A stretch of 64,000 nt of DNA from Zobellia uliginosa. Its GTDB lineage: Bacteria; Bacteroidota; Bacteroidia; Flavobacteriales; Flavobacteriaceae. The notes below the pieces were generated by a model. That model searched no databases. It was not told the origin of the DNA and saw only the letters and a list, made by a program, of their open reading frames with translations. Made by a program: the position numbers and the translations under genes. Position 1 is the stretch's first letter; every line of letters begins with the position of its first letter. The stretch is taken from contig NZ_FTOB01000004.1 in assembly GCF_900156625.1 (NCBI RefSeq), forward strand, positions 558,001 to 622,000, in the 5' to 3' direction. Of the stretch, positions 52,478 to 62,477 are shown piece by piece.

Positions 52478-53998
52478 TTAAAAGAAGCCCATGGCCTTTT
52501 TGTCGTATGAAATCAACATGTTCTTGGTCTGTCTGTAGTGGGCCAACATCATTTTGTGGTTTTCCCTACCGATACCCGATTTTTTGTATCCGCCAAAAGG
52601 AGCGTGTGCAGGATACAAGTGGTAGCAATTGACCCATACGCGTCCGGCTTGCACCGCCCTTGATATTTGATAGGCCTGATGGGTGTCACGTGTCCAGACT
52701 CCCGCGCCAAGGCCGTATAAGGTGTCATTGGCGATTTCTATGGCCTCTGCTTCGTCTTTAAAGGTAGTGACACAGACGACGGGTCCGAAAATTTCCTCTT
52801 GAAACACCCGCATCTTATTGTTGCCCTTAAGAATGGTAGGTTGAATGTAATAGCCGCCCTCAAGGCCTTCGTTATATGCGGCTTCGCCACCGGTCAATAC
52901 TTCGCAGCCCTCGTCTTTGCCTATGTTGATATAGTTCAATATTTTTTCGTACTGGTCGTTTGAGGCCTGTGCTCCCATCATGGTCGTTGGGTCTAAGGGA
53001 TGCCCTAGTTTAATGGCCTTGGTACGTTCGATGACCCTTTCCATAAAGCGGTCGTAAATGCTTTCTTGTACTAACATTCTTGAGGGACAGGTGCATACTT
53101 CCCCTTGGTTCAATGCGAACATTACCGCACCTTCCAAACATTTGTCGAAGAAGTCGTCGTCGGCATCGATAATGCTTTCAAAGAAGATATTAGGTGATTT
53201 TCCTCCCAGTTCTAGGGTAACGGGCGTGATGTTTTTAGAGGCGTACTGCATTATGAGCTGACCTGTGGTAGTCTCTCCGGTGAATGCAATTTTGCTTATT
53301 CTTGGGCTTGAGGCCAAGGGTTTCCCCGCTTCGGCTCCAAAACCGTTCACAACGTTCAAGACGCCCGCGGGAAGGATGCCGTCAATGAGCTCCATTAAGA
53401 TCATAATTCCAGCAGGGGTCTGTTCCGCAGGTTTTAAAACAACGCAGTTACCTGCCGCCAAGGCCGGGGCCAACTTCCAGGTGGCCATAAGTAGAGGGAA
53501 GTTCCAAGGGATAATCTGACCTACCACACCTAAGGGTTCGGTAACGTTCAAGGCTACGGTGTTGGAGTCTAATTCGCTTACCGAACCTTCTTCGGCACGT
53601 ATGACTCCTGCAAAATAACGAAAGTGGTCTATGGCCAAAGGAATATCGGCCGCAGTGGTTTCGCGAATAGCTTTTCCATTGTCCCAGGTTTCCGCTCTTG
53701 CTAGGGTTTCAAGGTTGCGCTCCATAACGTCGGCAATCTTTAGTAACATATTACTTCTTGTAGTGGCCGAGGAAGTGTTCCATTCGGGGGCGGCTTTCCA
53801 TGCGGCATCGATGGCCAATTCAATATCTTCCGAAGTAGAGCGTGCTACTTTGGTGTATACCTTGCCGTCAACAGGCGAAAGGTTGTCAAAATACTCGCCT
53901 TTTACTGGTGCAGTCCATTTTCCGCCAATGTAATTTTCATATTGGTCTTTGAACTTTGGCTTTTGAAGAAGATTGTGTTCTACTGTTTGTGTGCTCAT
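52478..53998 (-). CDS. Aldehyde dehydrogenase (NAD-dependent, Aldh/ExaC type)
   Basis: 506 residues. The family layout is complete: [21 protein letters not shown] near 162-182, FTGETTTGQ near 242, the catalytic Glu in LELGGKSPN near 265-273 and the catalytic Cys in [14 protein letters not shown] near 303-316, EIFGPVVCV, and a C-terminal [14 protein letters not shown]. It oxidises aldehydes such as acetaldehyde to acids. It forms an operon with DUF779 and is divergent from an AraC regulator, the usual arrangement for an inducible alcohol/aldehyde system. Confidence 0.94.
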   Translation of the reverse strand: MSTQTVEHNLLQKPKFKDQYENYIGGKWTAPVKGEYFDNLSPVDGKVYTKVARSTSEDIELAIDAAWKAAPEWNTSSATTRSNMLLKIADVMERNLETLARAETWDNGKAIRETTAADIPLAIDHFRYFAGVIRAEEGSVSELDSNTVALNVTEPLGVVGQIIPWNFPLLMATWKLAPALAAGNCVVLKPAEQTPAGIMILMELIDGILPAGVLNVVNGFGAEAGKPLASSPRISKIAFTGETTTGQLIMQYASKNITPVTLELGGKSPNIFFESIIDADDDFFDKCLEGAVMFALNQGEVCTCPSRMLVQESIYDRFMERVIERTKAIKLGHPLDPTTMMGAQASNDQYEKILNYINIGKDEGCEVLTGGEAAYNEGLEGGYYIQPTILKGNNKMRVFQEEIFGPVVCVTTFKDEAEAIEIANDTLYGLGAGVWTRDTHQAYQISRAVQAGRVWVNCYHLYPAHAPFGGYKKSGIGRENHKMMLAHYRQTKNMLISYDKKAMGFF

Positions 53999-54036
53999 GG
54001 TTAAAGGATTAAGTTAATACGTATGTTCTTTGATTA

Positions 54037-54059
54037 TATACCTGTTTATCAGGTGTATA
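54037..54059. promoter_or_regulatory. Operator candidate between the aldehyde dehydrogenase and AraC genes
   Basis: ACCTG (54040-54044), a 5-base spacer TTTAT and CAGGT (54050-54054) form an inverted repeat, extended by TATA-like flanks. It lies 40-60 bases before the dehydrogenase start and is a plausible AraC-protein site; no match to a known motif is claimed. Confidence 0.4.
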
Positions 54060-54193
54060 GAAATAGTTTTCTAAATGTAGTGGAGTTAAGGGCCAATTGT
54101 CTGACCGATTCTACCTTTGATGTGACGGATTCTATCATTCTTTGTTAAATTGATACATTGTTGGCTCTTATTTTGTATATTTCTTAGTGTTTA

Positions 54194-55138
54194 ATGGGGA
54201 AAATTGATACTTGTTCTGTTATGATAGGATTGTCGGATAAATTTCTTTCGAACCGAAAGCTGGAATCATTGGTCGAGAACCAAACCTCCTATACGCTCAA
54301 TAATGCCGCCTTACATGTGTTTGAGACACATCAGCAGGCCGAAAGGGTGTTGTTGAAGTTTGATCAGCCGGTATTGGCGAGTATGGTCGAGGGGAAGAAA
54401 ATAATGCATCTAAGGGACTATGAATCTTTCGATTTTTTACCAGGGGAATCCTTGGTGCTTCCTTCTAATGAAACCATGTGCATCGATTTTCCGGAAGCAA
54501 TGCGTAAAAACCCCACCCGTTGCCTGGCCTTGGCCATTTCCGAGGATAAAATAAACAAGGTGTTGCAACTGATGAACGAAAACATGCCTAAGCACGATAA
54601 AAGCGAATGGGGACTGATGGATTACAATTTCCATTTTGTAAATGACATGGGTATTTTTCAGATTTTACAGCGGCTTCTGTTTTTGTTTACCGAAAATCAC
54701 CCTTCCAAAGATTTTTTTGTTGACAATATGCTGCGTGAGTTGATCATACGTATATTACAGACCAATGAGCGTAAGATCTATTCAAATTCGACCTTGCAGC
54801 TCAGTAGCAATAGTAGGTTGGCTTCGGTCATACGCTATATAAGGGAACATCTTCACGAGCCATTAAATGTGGAAGATCTGAGTAGTAAGGCCTGTTTTAG
54901 TCCCTCTCACTTCTATAGGGTATTCAAGACCGAACTGGGCATTTCGCCTATAGAGTTTATCAATAACGAAAGGATTAAACTGGCCGTAGGCCTTCTGCAA
55001 GACAAGAAACGAAGCATTAAAAACGTTTATTTGGAATGTGGTTTTGAAAGCCGCTCGTATTTTAACCGCGTATTCAAGGCACGACAGCATCTTTCGCCTA
55101 GTGATTACCAAGCAAAAGCACAGAGCGAACCATTGTAG
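54194..55138 (+). CDS. AraC-family transcriptional regulator
   Basis: 314 residues. The N-terminal domain (about 20-190) fits AraC_N (DUF family PF06719 pattern), with LRDYESFDFLPGESLVLPSNETMCIDFPEA. The C-terminal DNA-binding part has NVEDLSSKACFSPSHFYRVFKTELGISPIEFINNERI near 235-271 and IKNVYLECGFESRSYFNRVFKARQHLSPSDY near 283-313. The divergent position suggests it controls the aldehyde dehydrogenase operon. A start at the internal ATG at 54224 is also possible. Confidence 0.9.
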   Translation: MGKIDTCSVMIGLSDKFLSNRKLESLVENQTSYTLNNAALHVFETHQQAERVLLKFDQPVLASMVEGKKIMHLRDYESFDFLPGESLVLPSNETMCIDFPEAMRKNPTRCLALAISEDKINKVLQLMNENMPKHDKSEWGLMDYNFHFVNDMGIFQILQRLLFLFTENHPSKDFFVDNMLRELIIRILQTNERKIYSNSTLQLSSNSRLASVIRYIREHLHEPLNVEDLSSKACFSPSHFYRVFKTELGISPIEFINNERIKLAVGLLQDKKRSIKNVYLECGFESRSYFNRVFKARQHLSPSDYQAKAQSEPL

Positions 55139-55150
55139 TGCAGTAAAATT

Positions 55151-56629
55151 TTAGAGGCTAAAAGTGGTGCCTTCCTTACCGTCTTTTAGTTGGATACCAA
55201 GTTCTGCCAATTGGTCACGGATTTTATCCGAGGTCGCAAAATCTTTATTTTCACGAGCTTCTTTTCGTAGTTCGATCAATAGTTCTACCACGCCGGAAAG
55301 CTTTCCTGCATCTTCGGTGCTTCCTCCTTTTTGTTCCAGTCCCAAAATATCGAAAACGAATGCGTTCAAGGTGTGGGCAAGGGTTTCCTTGTCGTTTGCG
55401 GTAATGCTTTCTTTTCCCTCCTTGATCAAGTTTACATGCTTGACCGCTTCAAAAAGGTTGGCGATAAGTATAGGTGTGTTGAAATCGTCGTTCATGGCGT
55501 CGTAGCATTGCTGCTTCCACGCTTCTACGTCAAAATCACTGCTTGATCCGGTTTCCAATCCTTTCAAGGCGGAAAGGGTGTCCATTAGGCGGTTGAACCC
55601 TTTTTCCGATGCCAAAAGGGCATCGTTGCTCAAGTCTAATATGCTGGTATAATGCGCCTGCATCATAAAGAAGCGAACTACGGAAGGGGAAAAGGCCTTG
55701 CTAAGGATGTTGTTCTCTCCGGTAAATATTTCACCCGGTAAAATATTGTTCCCTGTCGATTTTGCCATTTTCTTGCCGTTCATGGTCAACATGTTGGCAT
55801 GCATCCAATATCGAACGGGCGAGTGGCCATAACAGGCTTCCGCCTGTGCTATTTCACATTCGTGATGCGGGAATTTCAGGTCCATACCACCACCGTGAAT
55901 ATCAAAGGTCTCGCCTAAATACTTGGTGCTCATTGCCGTGCACTCAAGGTGCCAGCCGGGGAAACCATCTCCCCATGGCGAAGGCCAGCGCATAATGTGC
56001 TGTGGCTCGGCTTTTTTCCAGAGTGCAAAGTCTTGCGGACTCTTTTTCTCATCTTGACCGGCCAATTCACGGGTGTTGGCAATCATATCTTCCAATTTCC
56101 GGCCGCTTAATTTGCCGTAATCGTGGCTCTCGTTGAACTTATTGACATCAAAGTAGACCGAACCGTTTACCTCATACGCAAGTCCTTTTTCAAGAATCTC
56201 CTTAATGATCTCTATCTGTTCGATGATGTGCCCGGTAGCCGTGGGCTCTATGCTGGGCGGTAAAAAATTGAACTGTTCTAAAATATTGTGGAAATCTATG
56301 GTGTAGCGTTGTACGACTTCCATAGGTTCCAACTGCTCTAATCTTGCTTTTTTTGCAATTTTATCCTCCCCGTCTTCGGCGTCGTCGACTAAGTGGCCGG
56401 CATCGGTTATATTACGTACATAGCGCACCTTGTACCCCAAATGTCTCAGGTACCTAAAGATCATATCGAACGACATAAAGGTACGGCAGTTGCCCAGGTG
56501 AACATTGCTGTAGACCGTTGGACCGCAGACATACATGCCGATATGGCCTTCGTTTAAAGGTTTGAAAACTTCTTTTTTACCGGAGAGGGAATTGTAAATC
56601 TTTAACGTTTGTTGCTGGTACAATTGCAT
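55151..56629 (-). CDS. cysS: Cysteinyl-tRNA synthetase
   Basis: 492 residues. Class I motifs: [16 protein letters not shown] with the HIGH-like HLGN near 44-47, the zinc ligands (C35 in YVCGPTV, C230-like in WHLECTAM, and HECE), and KMAKSTGN near 292 (KMSKS-like). It attaches cysteine to its tRNA in the cytosol. It lies next to folE on the same strand with 15 bases between. Confidence 0.97.
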   Translation of the reverse strand: MQLYQQQTLKIYNSLSGKKEVFKPLNEGHIGMYVCGPTVYSNVHLGNCRTFMSFDMIFRYLRHLGYKVRYVRNITDAGHLVDDAEDGEDKIAKKARLEQLEPMEVVQRYTIDFHNILEQFNFLPPSIEPTATGHIIEQIEIIKEILEKGLAYEVNGSVYFDVNKFNESHDYGKLSGRKLEDMIANTRELAGQDEKKSPQDFALWKKAEPQHIMRWPSPWGDGFPGWHLECTAMSTKYLGETFDIHGGGMDLKFPHHECEIAQAEACYGHSPVRYWMHANMLTMNGKKMAKSTGNNILPGEIFTGENNILSKAFSPSVVRFFMMQAHYTSILDLSNDALLASEKGFNRLMDTLSALKGLETGSSSDFDVEAWKQQCYDAMNDDFNTPILIANLFEAVKHVNLIKEGKESITANDKETLAHTLNAFVFDILGLEQKGGSTEDAGKLSGVVELLIELRKEARENKDFATSDKIRDQLAELGIQLKDGKEGTTFSL

Positions 56630-56644
56630 GTTAGGCTTGCGCTA

Positions 56645-57325
56645 TTAAAAAGTGGTATCCAGGTTAAGGTAGTCTAAAAATTCGCGGCGTACGGCTTCAT
56701 TCTTGAATTTGCCGCCGTATTCAGCGGTTACCGTACTACTTTCGATATCGCGTATGCCACGGGAGTTCACACAAAGGTGCTTGGCGTCGATCACACAGGC
56801 AACATCTTCGGTTCCCAAAACATTTTGTAGCTCCCTAACGACCTGTATGGTCAATCGTTCCTGAACTTGCGGTCTTTTGGCAAAATAATCGACAACTCGG
56901 TTCATTTTAGAGAGGCCCACTACCGTTCCGTTTGAGATGTATGCGATATGCGCGCGGCCTACTATGGGCAAAAGGTGGTGTTCACATGTAGAGTAGAGCG
57001 TTATGTTCTTCTCCACCAACATTTCACCGTATTTATATTTGTTACTAAAAGTTGATGATTTGGGCTTTCGGTCGGGGTGGAGTCCGCCAAAAATTTCCTT
57101 TACGAACATCTTGGCAACCCTGTTCGGGGTGCCTTTGAGGCTGTCGTCATCAAGGTCTAGGCCTAAAGTCAGCATTACTTCGCGTATGCTTCCTTGTATT
57201 CTTTTGATCTTCTCATCATCGCTCAACACGAACGCGTCTTCACGTAGAGGTGTATCTTCCGATGCGGAAACGTGGTCGTTTCCCATATCTTCAAATTGCT
57301 TTTCCAAAGTACTGTCAATTTTCAT
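56645..57325 (-). CDS. folE: GTP cyclohydrolase I
   Basis: 226 residues from the ATG at 57325 (MKIDSTLEKQFEDMG); the frame runs back to 57358 without better support. The zinc and active-site segments are TLYSTCEHHLLPIVGRAHIAYI, RVVDYFAKRPQVQERLTIQV and CVIDAKHLCVNSRGIRD. It makes 7,8-dihydroneopterin triphosphate from GTP, the first step of folate and pterin synthesis. It is followed by cysS, so the two may be co-transcribed. Confidence 0.96.
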   Translation of the reverse strand: MKIDSTLEKQFEDMGNDHVSASEDTPLREDAFVLSDDEKIKRIQGSIREVMLTLGLDLDDDSLKGTPNRVAKMFVKEIFGGLHPDRKPKSSTFSNKYKYGEMLVEKNITLYSTCEHHLLPIVGRAHIAYISNGTVVGLSKMNRVVDYFAKRPQVQERLTIQVVRELQNVLGTEDVACVIDAKHLCVNSRGIRDIESSTVTAEYGGKFKNEAVRREFLDYLNLDTTF

Positions 57326-57525
57326 CTGCTTATATCTATTGGCATTTCTAATGCCCAATTCGTCTTAAAAAGTTTCGATACATTACACTTCGTGCTAAGT
57401 AAAACGAGGTGCAAAGATATACATAATATGGCACTTTACGTTCTATATGTCCTGATACACAACATAAATTGGTGTTAAGAAAATCAACAAGGTACTTTTA
57501 TACTATTAAGGTATAACCTGTTGAA

Positions 57526-59328
57526 ATGAGTCGTTTTATTATCTTGTGGTCTGTGTTGTTCTTTTTGGGTACGAGCGTCGTAAGGGCACAAGTTTCCCCA
57601 GATTGTGGCAATGCCGTTCCTATTTGCAGCAATACTCCCGTCAATGGGGGGACCACGGGGTTTGGAATAGATGACTTTAACAGCGCGGTTACCACTGGGT
57701 GTCTAGAGCAAACCTTGAGCGGGGCCATTGAATCGAACTCGGCTTGGTATCGTTTTAGAACCGGGGCCTCCGGACAATTAGGATTCGATATAGGAATCGA
57801 TACACTTGAAGATTGGGATTTTGCCCTGTACAAATCCAATGACTGCAATAACTTAGGGGAACCCATACGATGTAATTTTTTTGACAATCAAGATAAAAAT
57901 CGATTTGTAGGGGTGGGGGAGGATCCTACCGGCGATACCCAAAACGTACAATATGAAGATTGGCTTGAGGTTACCGCAGGGGAAGATTACTATCTTATGA
58001 TTAACAATTTCAGCAACAATAATTCGGGCTTTTCAATTCAGTTTTCAGGACACATATTTGTTACAAACCCTTATGACGCTTTGGATTGTTCCATAATAAA
58101 TAACCTTCTAGGGCCGCCACAATCGGTTTGTGAGGGCGATATCGTCGATTTGAACGCTACGACCTCAGGAGCGACTGCCTATAATTGGTACGTAGATACG
58201 GGCAGCGGTTTTACCCAGATTGCAGGGGAACACGATCCCGAGTACCGTGTTGATGCCTCTGCGACCTATAGGGTGGAGGTCGTACGACCTAGTGAAACGA
58301 TTATTAGTGAAGTTCAAGTGCATTTTTCCGAACGTCCCGTTACTGGAGCGGTTTCCGATGATGCTTCTTGTTCGTCCCTATCCGTCTACGATCTGTCTCA
58401 AAAGGACGTGGAGGCCCTTGGCGGACAATCTCCAGACGATTTTGTAGTAAGTTATCACGCTTCTTTCCCCGACGCGATGAACGGGGTAAATGCCTTGCCT
58501 AAACAATACGGGGTGCCAACGGGTTCCCAAACGATTTATGTGCGACTTACATCTGTGGGGAATTCAAAGTGCTTTGATGTGACGGAGCAATTCGAACTGG
58601 TCAATTTACAGACCCCCGACATCGATTTTCCATCGGAAGTATTTTTGTGTCAGTCCAATACTGGGGTCGTTATCGGTCCGTCTTCACCGAATGCCAATTA
58701 TAGCTATTTCTGGAGTACGGGGGAGACTACACCGAATCTTACGGTTTCCGAAGCGGGCGAATATAAACTGACTGTCACCCATACGCAATCGGGCTTGAGT
58801 TGCAGTCGGGCCCAAAATGTAACGGTTTATATCTCACGGCCGCCCCAAATTACGGGAATGGAAATCAACGACCTTCAAAACAATAATACCGTTACGGTCT
58901 TGGTCGATACATCGGACGATTATGAATATCGATTAGACGAAGGGGCGTATCAGACCGGCAACACCTTTTACCAGGTGAGCCCGGGCATGCATACGGTAAG
59001 TGTGAATGACCCCAAAGGATGCGGGGCCGTAAGCGAGCAAATTGTGGTTGTGGGCTTTCCTAAATTTTTCACCCCCAATGGAGACGGTGTCAACGATCTC
59101 TGGGGTATTGTCGGGGTTGAAACATTGAATTCGCCCTTAATCTCTATTTTTGACCGCATGGGCAAACTCTTGGCCCAGTTGGAGCCGTCAAATCTTGAAT
59201 GGGACGGTTATTGGCAAGGTAGGCCCTTGCCCGAATCGGATTATTGGTTTAAACTTACCTATGTTGATGCTAGGGGCCAGACGGTAACGGCCAAGTATAT
59301 CAACAACCATTTTTCATTGAAACGCTAG
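57526..59328 (+). CDS. Secreted protein with T9SS type B sorting domain (copy 1)
   Basis: 600 residues. A signal peptide (MSRFIILWSVLFFLGTSVVRAQ) is followed by a domain with many cysteines (DCGNAVPICSNTPVNGG...), present also in the next gene, then Ig-like modules, and finally the gliding-motility-associated C-terminal domain: FPKFFTPNGDGVNDLWGIVG near 512-531 to the end. The final domain directs export by the type IX system (type B). The first domain may bind a surface or substrate. It is paralogous to the next gene. Confidence 0.88.
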   Translation: MSRFIILWSVLFFLGTSVVRAQVSPDCGNAVPICSNTPVNGGTTGFGIDDFNSAVTTGCLEQTLSGAIESNSAWYRFRTGASGQLGFDIGIDTLEDWDFALYKSNDCNNLGEPIRCNFFDNQDKNRFVGVGEDPTGDTQNVQYEDWLEVTAGEDYYLMINNFSNNNSGFSIQFSGHIFVTNPYDALDCSIINNLLGPPQSVCEGDIVDLNATTSGATAYNWYVDTGSGFTQIAGEHDPEYRVDASATYRVEVVRPSETIISEVQVHFSERPVTGAVSDDASCSSLSVYDLSQKDVEALGGQSPDDFVVSYHASFPDAMNGVNALPKQYGVPTGSQTIYVRLTSVGNSKCFDVTEQFELVNLQTPDIDFPSEVFLCQSNTGVVIGPSSPNANYSYFWSTGETTPNLTVSEAGEYKLTVTHTQSGLSCSRAQNVTVYISRPPQITGMEINDLQNNNTVTVLVDTSDDYEYRLDEGAYQTGNTFYQVSPGMHTVSVNDPKGCGAVSEQIVVVGFPKFFTPNGDGVNDLWGIVGVETLNSPLISIFDRMGKLLAQLEPSNLEWDGYWQGRPLPESDYWFKLTYVDARGQTVTAKYINNHFSLKR

Positions 59329-59448
59329 CCGTATTTTTTTGTGGGGGCAAGCGACATTTTATCGATAAACTACCTGTTTTTTCTGTTTAAACATACTAAA
59401 ATCAATGTTCCTGAGTTATCTAGTTATATTGTTTTAGCCCCTTTACCT

Positions 59449-60873
59449 ATGCGCTTTTTACTATCAGTACTCTGTGTTGCGTTTTTTTATGCCACAGAAA
59501 TTCAAGCACAAAATTCAGCTGACTGCAGAACCGCTATTCCTGTATGTGCCGATGCCCCAATTATGGGGTACGCCGATGGCACGGGAGCTATAGATGATTT
59601 CGATCCAGAGGTCATTACCGAAAGCGGATGTCTCGAAAAAGGAAGCATTAGCGAAGCCAATATCGAACATAATACCTCGTGGTTTGTCTTTAGGGCGGGC
59701 ACCGATGGCCAAGTGGGTTTTGATATTGAGGCGTTGCCGGTCAGTGGTTCGGGATCGCCTACGGCCGAATGGGATTTTGCCGTTTATGGGCCCGATGTCG
59801 ATTGTACCGATATTACTACCGGAGCGGTCGACCCTATTCGCTGTAATTATGAGGTTAACAATACCCGATTCACAGGATTGGGCGTCAACCCTGAAAACGG
59901 ACAGCAAGGGGTGCCTTCTACCACCCAGAACCTAAATACCTACGATGAGTACTTAGATGTGAGGGCAGGTGAGATGTACTATATCTTGATTAATAATTTC
60001 AACACCAATTTTGATGGCGATCCAGAGCCTTTTATGCTCACCTTTACGGGTAGCTCGGTTCAGTCCGATAAGGATACGGCTTTGGATTGTACGTTGCGTG
60101 ATGAGTTTTTGGGCTTGGATATTATTGCATGTGAAGGTGACCCAGATATTACCTTGAGTATGTTGAATTCCCCGGCAGGTCCTGATTTTACCAATGTAGC
60201 CTGGTCTGTTGACTACGATGATGATGGTACGGTAGATGGTACCTTGGGCTCGGGTCCTTCGGCGACGGAGATAAACGTGTCAAGTCCGAATTCAGGTAGA
60301 TACTTTGTCGATATTACAACCACCGCGGGAGGTCATATTTATGATGATATTCTGATTACTTTCTACGGAATACCCGTGCTTGATCGTGTTGAAACATTGA
60401 ACTCGAACCTATCGTTGGATCCCGATATGAACAATATTGAAATATTCGTTGATGGTGATGGGGATTATGAATACTCCATTAATGAGGGGGAATTTCAAGA
60501 TGACCCGGTTTTTAATGATGTTCCGCCTGGAGTAAATACCGTGGTAATCAACGATAAGAACGGATGTGGCACAAGTGAACCTACCGAGTTTTTGGTGATA
60601 GGCTATCCTAAGTTTTTTACTCCTAACAATGACGGGGCCAACGATACCTGGAATATTAAGGGGATAGAGGAGTTGGCTAATCCGATGGTGTTTATTTTTG
60701 ACCGTTTTGGCAAGCTCTTGGCTCAGTTGGATACCAATTCGGAATGGGACGGAACACTGAACGGAAGACCCTTGCCCTCGTCTACATACTGGTTCAGGCT
60801 TGAATATTCAGAACCGGAAAACGGTATAGAAGTGGCTAAATTGACCAAGTCTTATTTTGCCCTAAAACGATAA
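59449..60873 (+). CDS. Secreted protein with T9SS type B sorting domain (copy 2)
   Basis: 474 residues from the ATG at 59449 (MRFLLSVLCVAFFYATEIQAQ), the start that makes a signal peptide; the longer frame from 59341 does not. It shares with copy 1 the DCRTAIPVCADAPI...IDDF opening, the NTSWFVFRAG block and the C-terminal YPKFFTPNNDGANDTWNIKG domain, but lacks one of the central Ig-like parts. It is likely exported by T9SS and attached at the surface, and probably arose by tandem duplication. Confidence 0.87.
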   Translation: MRFLLSVLCVAFFYATEIQAQNSADCRTAIPVCADAPIMGYADGTGAIDDFDPEVITESGCLEKGSISEANIEHNTSWFVFRAGTDGQVGFDIEALPVSGSGSPTAEWDFAVYGPDVDCTDITTGAVDPIRCNYEVNNTRFTGLGVNPENGQQGVPSTTQNLNTYDEYLDVRAGEMYYILINNFNTNFDGDPEPFMLTFTGSSVQSDKDTALDCTLRDEFLGLDIIACEGDPDITLSMLNSPAGPDFTNVAWSVDYDDDGTVDGTLGSGPSATEINVSSPNSGRYFVDITTTAGGHIYDDILITFYGIPVLDRVETLNSNLSLDPDMNNIEIFVDGDGDYEYSINEGEFQDDPVFNDVPPGVNTVVINDKNGCGTSEPTEFLVIGYPKFFTPNNDGANDTWNIKGIEELANPMVFIFDRFGKLLAQLDTNSEWDGTLNGRPLPSSTYWFRLEYSEPENGIEVAKLTKSYFALKR

Positions 60874-60896
60874 AAGTCCGACATCGGCCGGACTTT
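60873..60896. terminator. Hairpin between convergent genes
   Basis: Stem AAAGTCCG (60873-60880) and CGGACTTT (60889-60896) with an 8-base loop. It lies between the T9SS gene and the porin gene and can act on both; the T-run is short. Confidence 0.6.
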
Positions 60897-60920
60897 CAAA
60901 TCGATATAGTAATACTTTCC

Positions 60921-62438
60921 TTAGAAATTTAGGGTATAGCCCAAGGTAACGTTTGTATTTACGTTGTTTAACAATGCGGCGGTATTGATTCCGGTATCGA
61001 AAAAGTACTGTAACCTATCTTGTTCGCTTCGGCTTACGGCCAAATCTAATCGGCTTCTTCTAAAGCTGTATCCAATGCCTCCAGAGATTCCTGTAAGGTC
61101 GCCTATGATGTCACCACTTTCGTAAGGGCTTTGCTCATAGCGGTATCCGGCCCTAAGGCTTACGCGTTGAATTCGGTATTCTCCACCGACCCTAATGGTT
61201 GAAACGGCACCCAAGGTTTCCGAAATATAAGTGTTCTCATTGGCGAAACCTGCGTCGCTGGTAGGTCTTAGTTGGGCGTTAGACATATCTTGGTATCCGT
61301 AATCAAAGCTTATAAGTCCGCTTTTACCAAATACGGCGGAAATACTTCCGGTAAGTTTTCCGGGAGTCTTGATCTGATAATCGAATATGTTGATGTAATT
61401 CAGGTTGAAAAATTGAAAACTGCTCTCTTTATTGGGGAAATTTGAATCTATTCCCTGAGAGAAATTATCCGTTAGGCGATACCAAGTAGGGGATTGATAA
61501 CTGGCTCCCACCCGTAGGAAATCGTTGACTTTGGCAATAGCACCCAAACTTAGGGAAAAGCCGGAACCTTCGGTTATGAGGAGGTTGTCAAAATCGATGT
61601 ACCTAGCTGTGCCACTTCCTCTTTCATTGAAAGTTTCGCTATACCTGTTCAGTCTTTCGTAACGGAGGGTGTGAAAGTTCAATGACGCACCAAAGTAAAG
61701 GTTCTGTCCGTATTGTGTTGCCCCGTTTATGGTGAACTTGCTGTTGTATCCTGTGATATCTTGACGGAAATCGTGGTTGACATCGTCGTAATCGGCATTT
61801 GAAAAATAGCTGGTGTTGTCCTCGGTATCGGAAACCGGGTCGATAATACCTGCCTGAAAACCTAAAAATGCCTGTTGGCCGGCAAAGTTGAGTCCGTTCG
61901 TGGCGCCTATGGCTAAATAGGCATCACCGAGGGTTTCGTTTGCTTTTAACTTTAGGGGGTCCAATTCGATACCTTCGGCAAAATCTAAAAAGTAATTATC
62001 TACACCTTGGTTGCTTCTTCCCTGGGTAACCGAACGGGAATCAAAATTTTGAACCAAGTCATAGTTAAGCGCCAAAGTCAGTTTTTTCCATGGGCTGTCG
62101 GCATCGGTAGACTTGAATACAAAAGCCCCACCGATTTGGTTGATGTCGAAATTGTTGGAAGATGTTGAATTTAGGCTACCGTTAAGATCGGAATCGATTT
62201 TATTGGAATAATTCGTTCCCGATACGGAGAATAGGCCGTTGTTGAACACGGCGCTACCTGCGGGATTGATGTTGAGGGCCGATAAATCGCCTCCCAGAGA
62301 TCCAAATGCGCCTCCCATAGCCTGAAATCGGGCCGAGCCCTGAATGTTTTCGGAACTGTAACGTAAGACGTCGTCAATGTTTTGGGCGCTTGCGACAACA
62401 CATGCCAACAGCCCTATGAATGTTATGTATTTTCTCAT
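60921..62438 (-). CDS. Outer-membrane protein, OmpP1/FadL-like
   Basis: 505 residues from the ATG at 62438 (MRKYITFIGLLACVVASAQ). The N-terminal ARFQAMGGAFGSLGGDLSALNINPAG is the FadL/OmpP1 opening, seen in Bacteroidota outer-membrane proteins linked to hydrophobic compound uptake. The rest is a barrel with strands ending in aromatic residues and the C-terminal LGYTLNF. The substrate is unknown. It is just downstream of, and on the same strand as, the Ser/Arg-rich lipoprotein gene, with 39 bases between. Confidence 0.85.
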   Translation of the reverse strand: MRKYITFIGLLACVVASAQNIDDVLRYSSENIQGSARFQAMGGAFGSLGGDLSALNINPAGSAVFNNGLFSVSGTNYSNKIDSDLNGSLNSTSSNNFDINQIGGAFVFKSTDADSPWKKLTLALNYDLVQNFDSRSVTQGRSNQGVDNYFLDFAEGIELDPLKLKANETLGDAYLAIGATNGLNFAGQQAFLGFQAGIIDPVSDTEDNTSYFSNADYDDVNHDFRQDITGYNSKFTINGATQYGQNLYFGASLNFHTLRYERLNRYSETFNERGSGTARYIDFDNLLITEGSGFSLSLGAIAKVNDFLRVGASYQSPTWYRLTDNFSQGIDSNFPNKESSFQFFNLNYINIFDYQIKTPGKLTGSISAVFGKSGLISFDYGYQDMSNAQLRPTSDAGFANENTYISETLGAVSTIRVGGEYRIQRVSLRAGYRYEQSPYESGDIIGDLTGISGGIGYSFRRSRLDLAVSRSEQDRLQYFFDTGINTAALLNNVNTNVTLGYTLNF

Positions 62439-62477
62439 TCCTAGCAAATTTAGAGTAAGTTTATTCTGATTTTGGAC

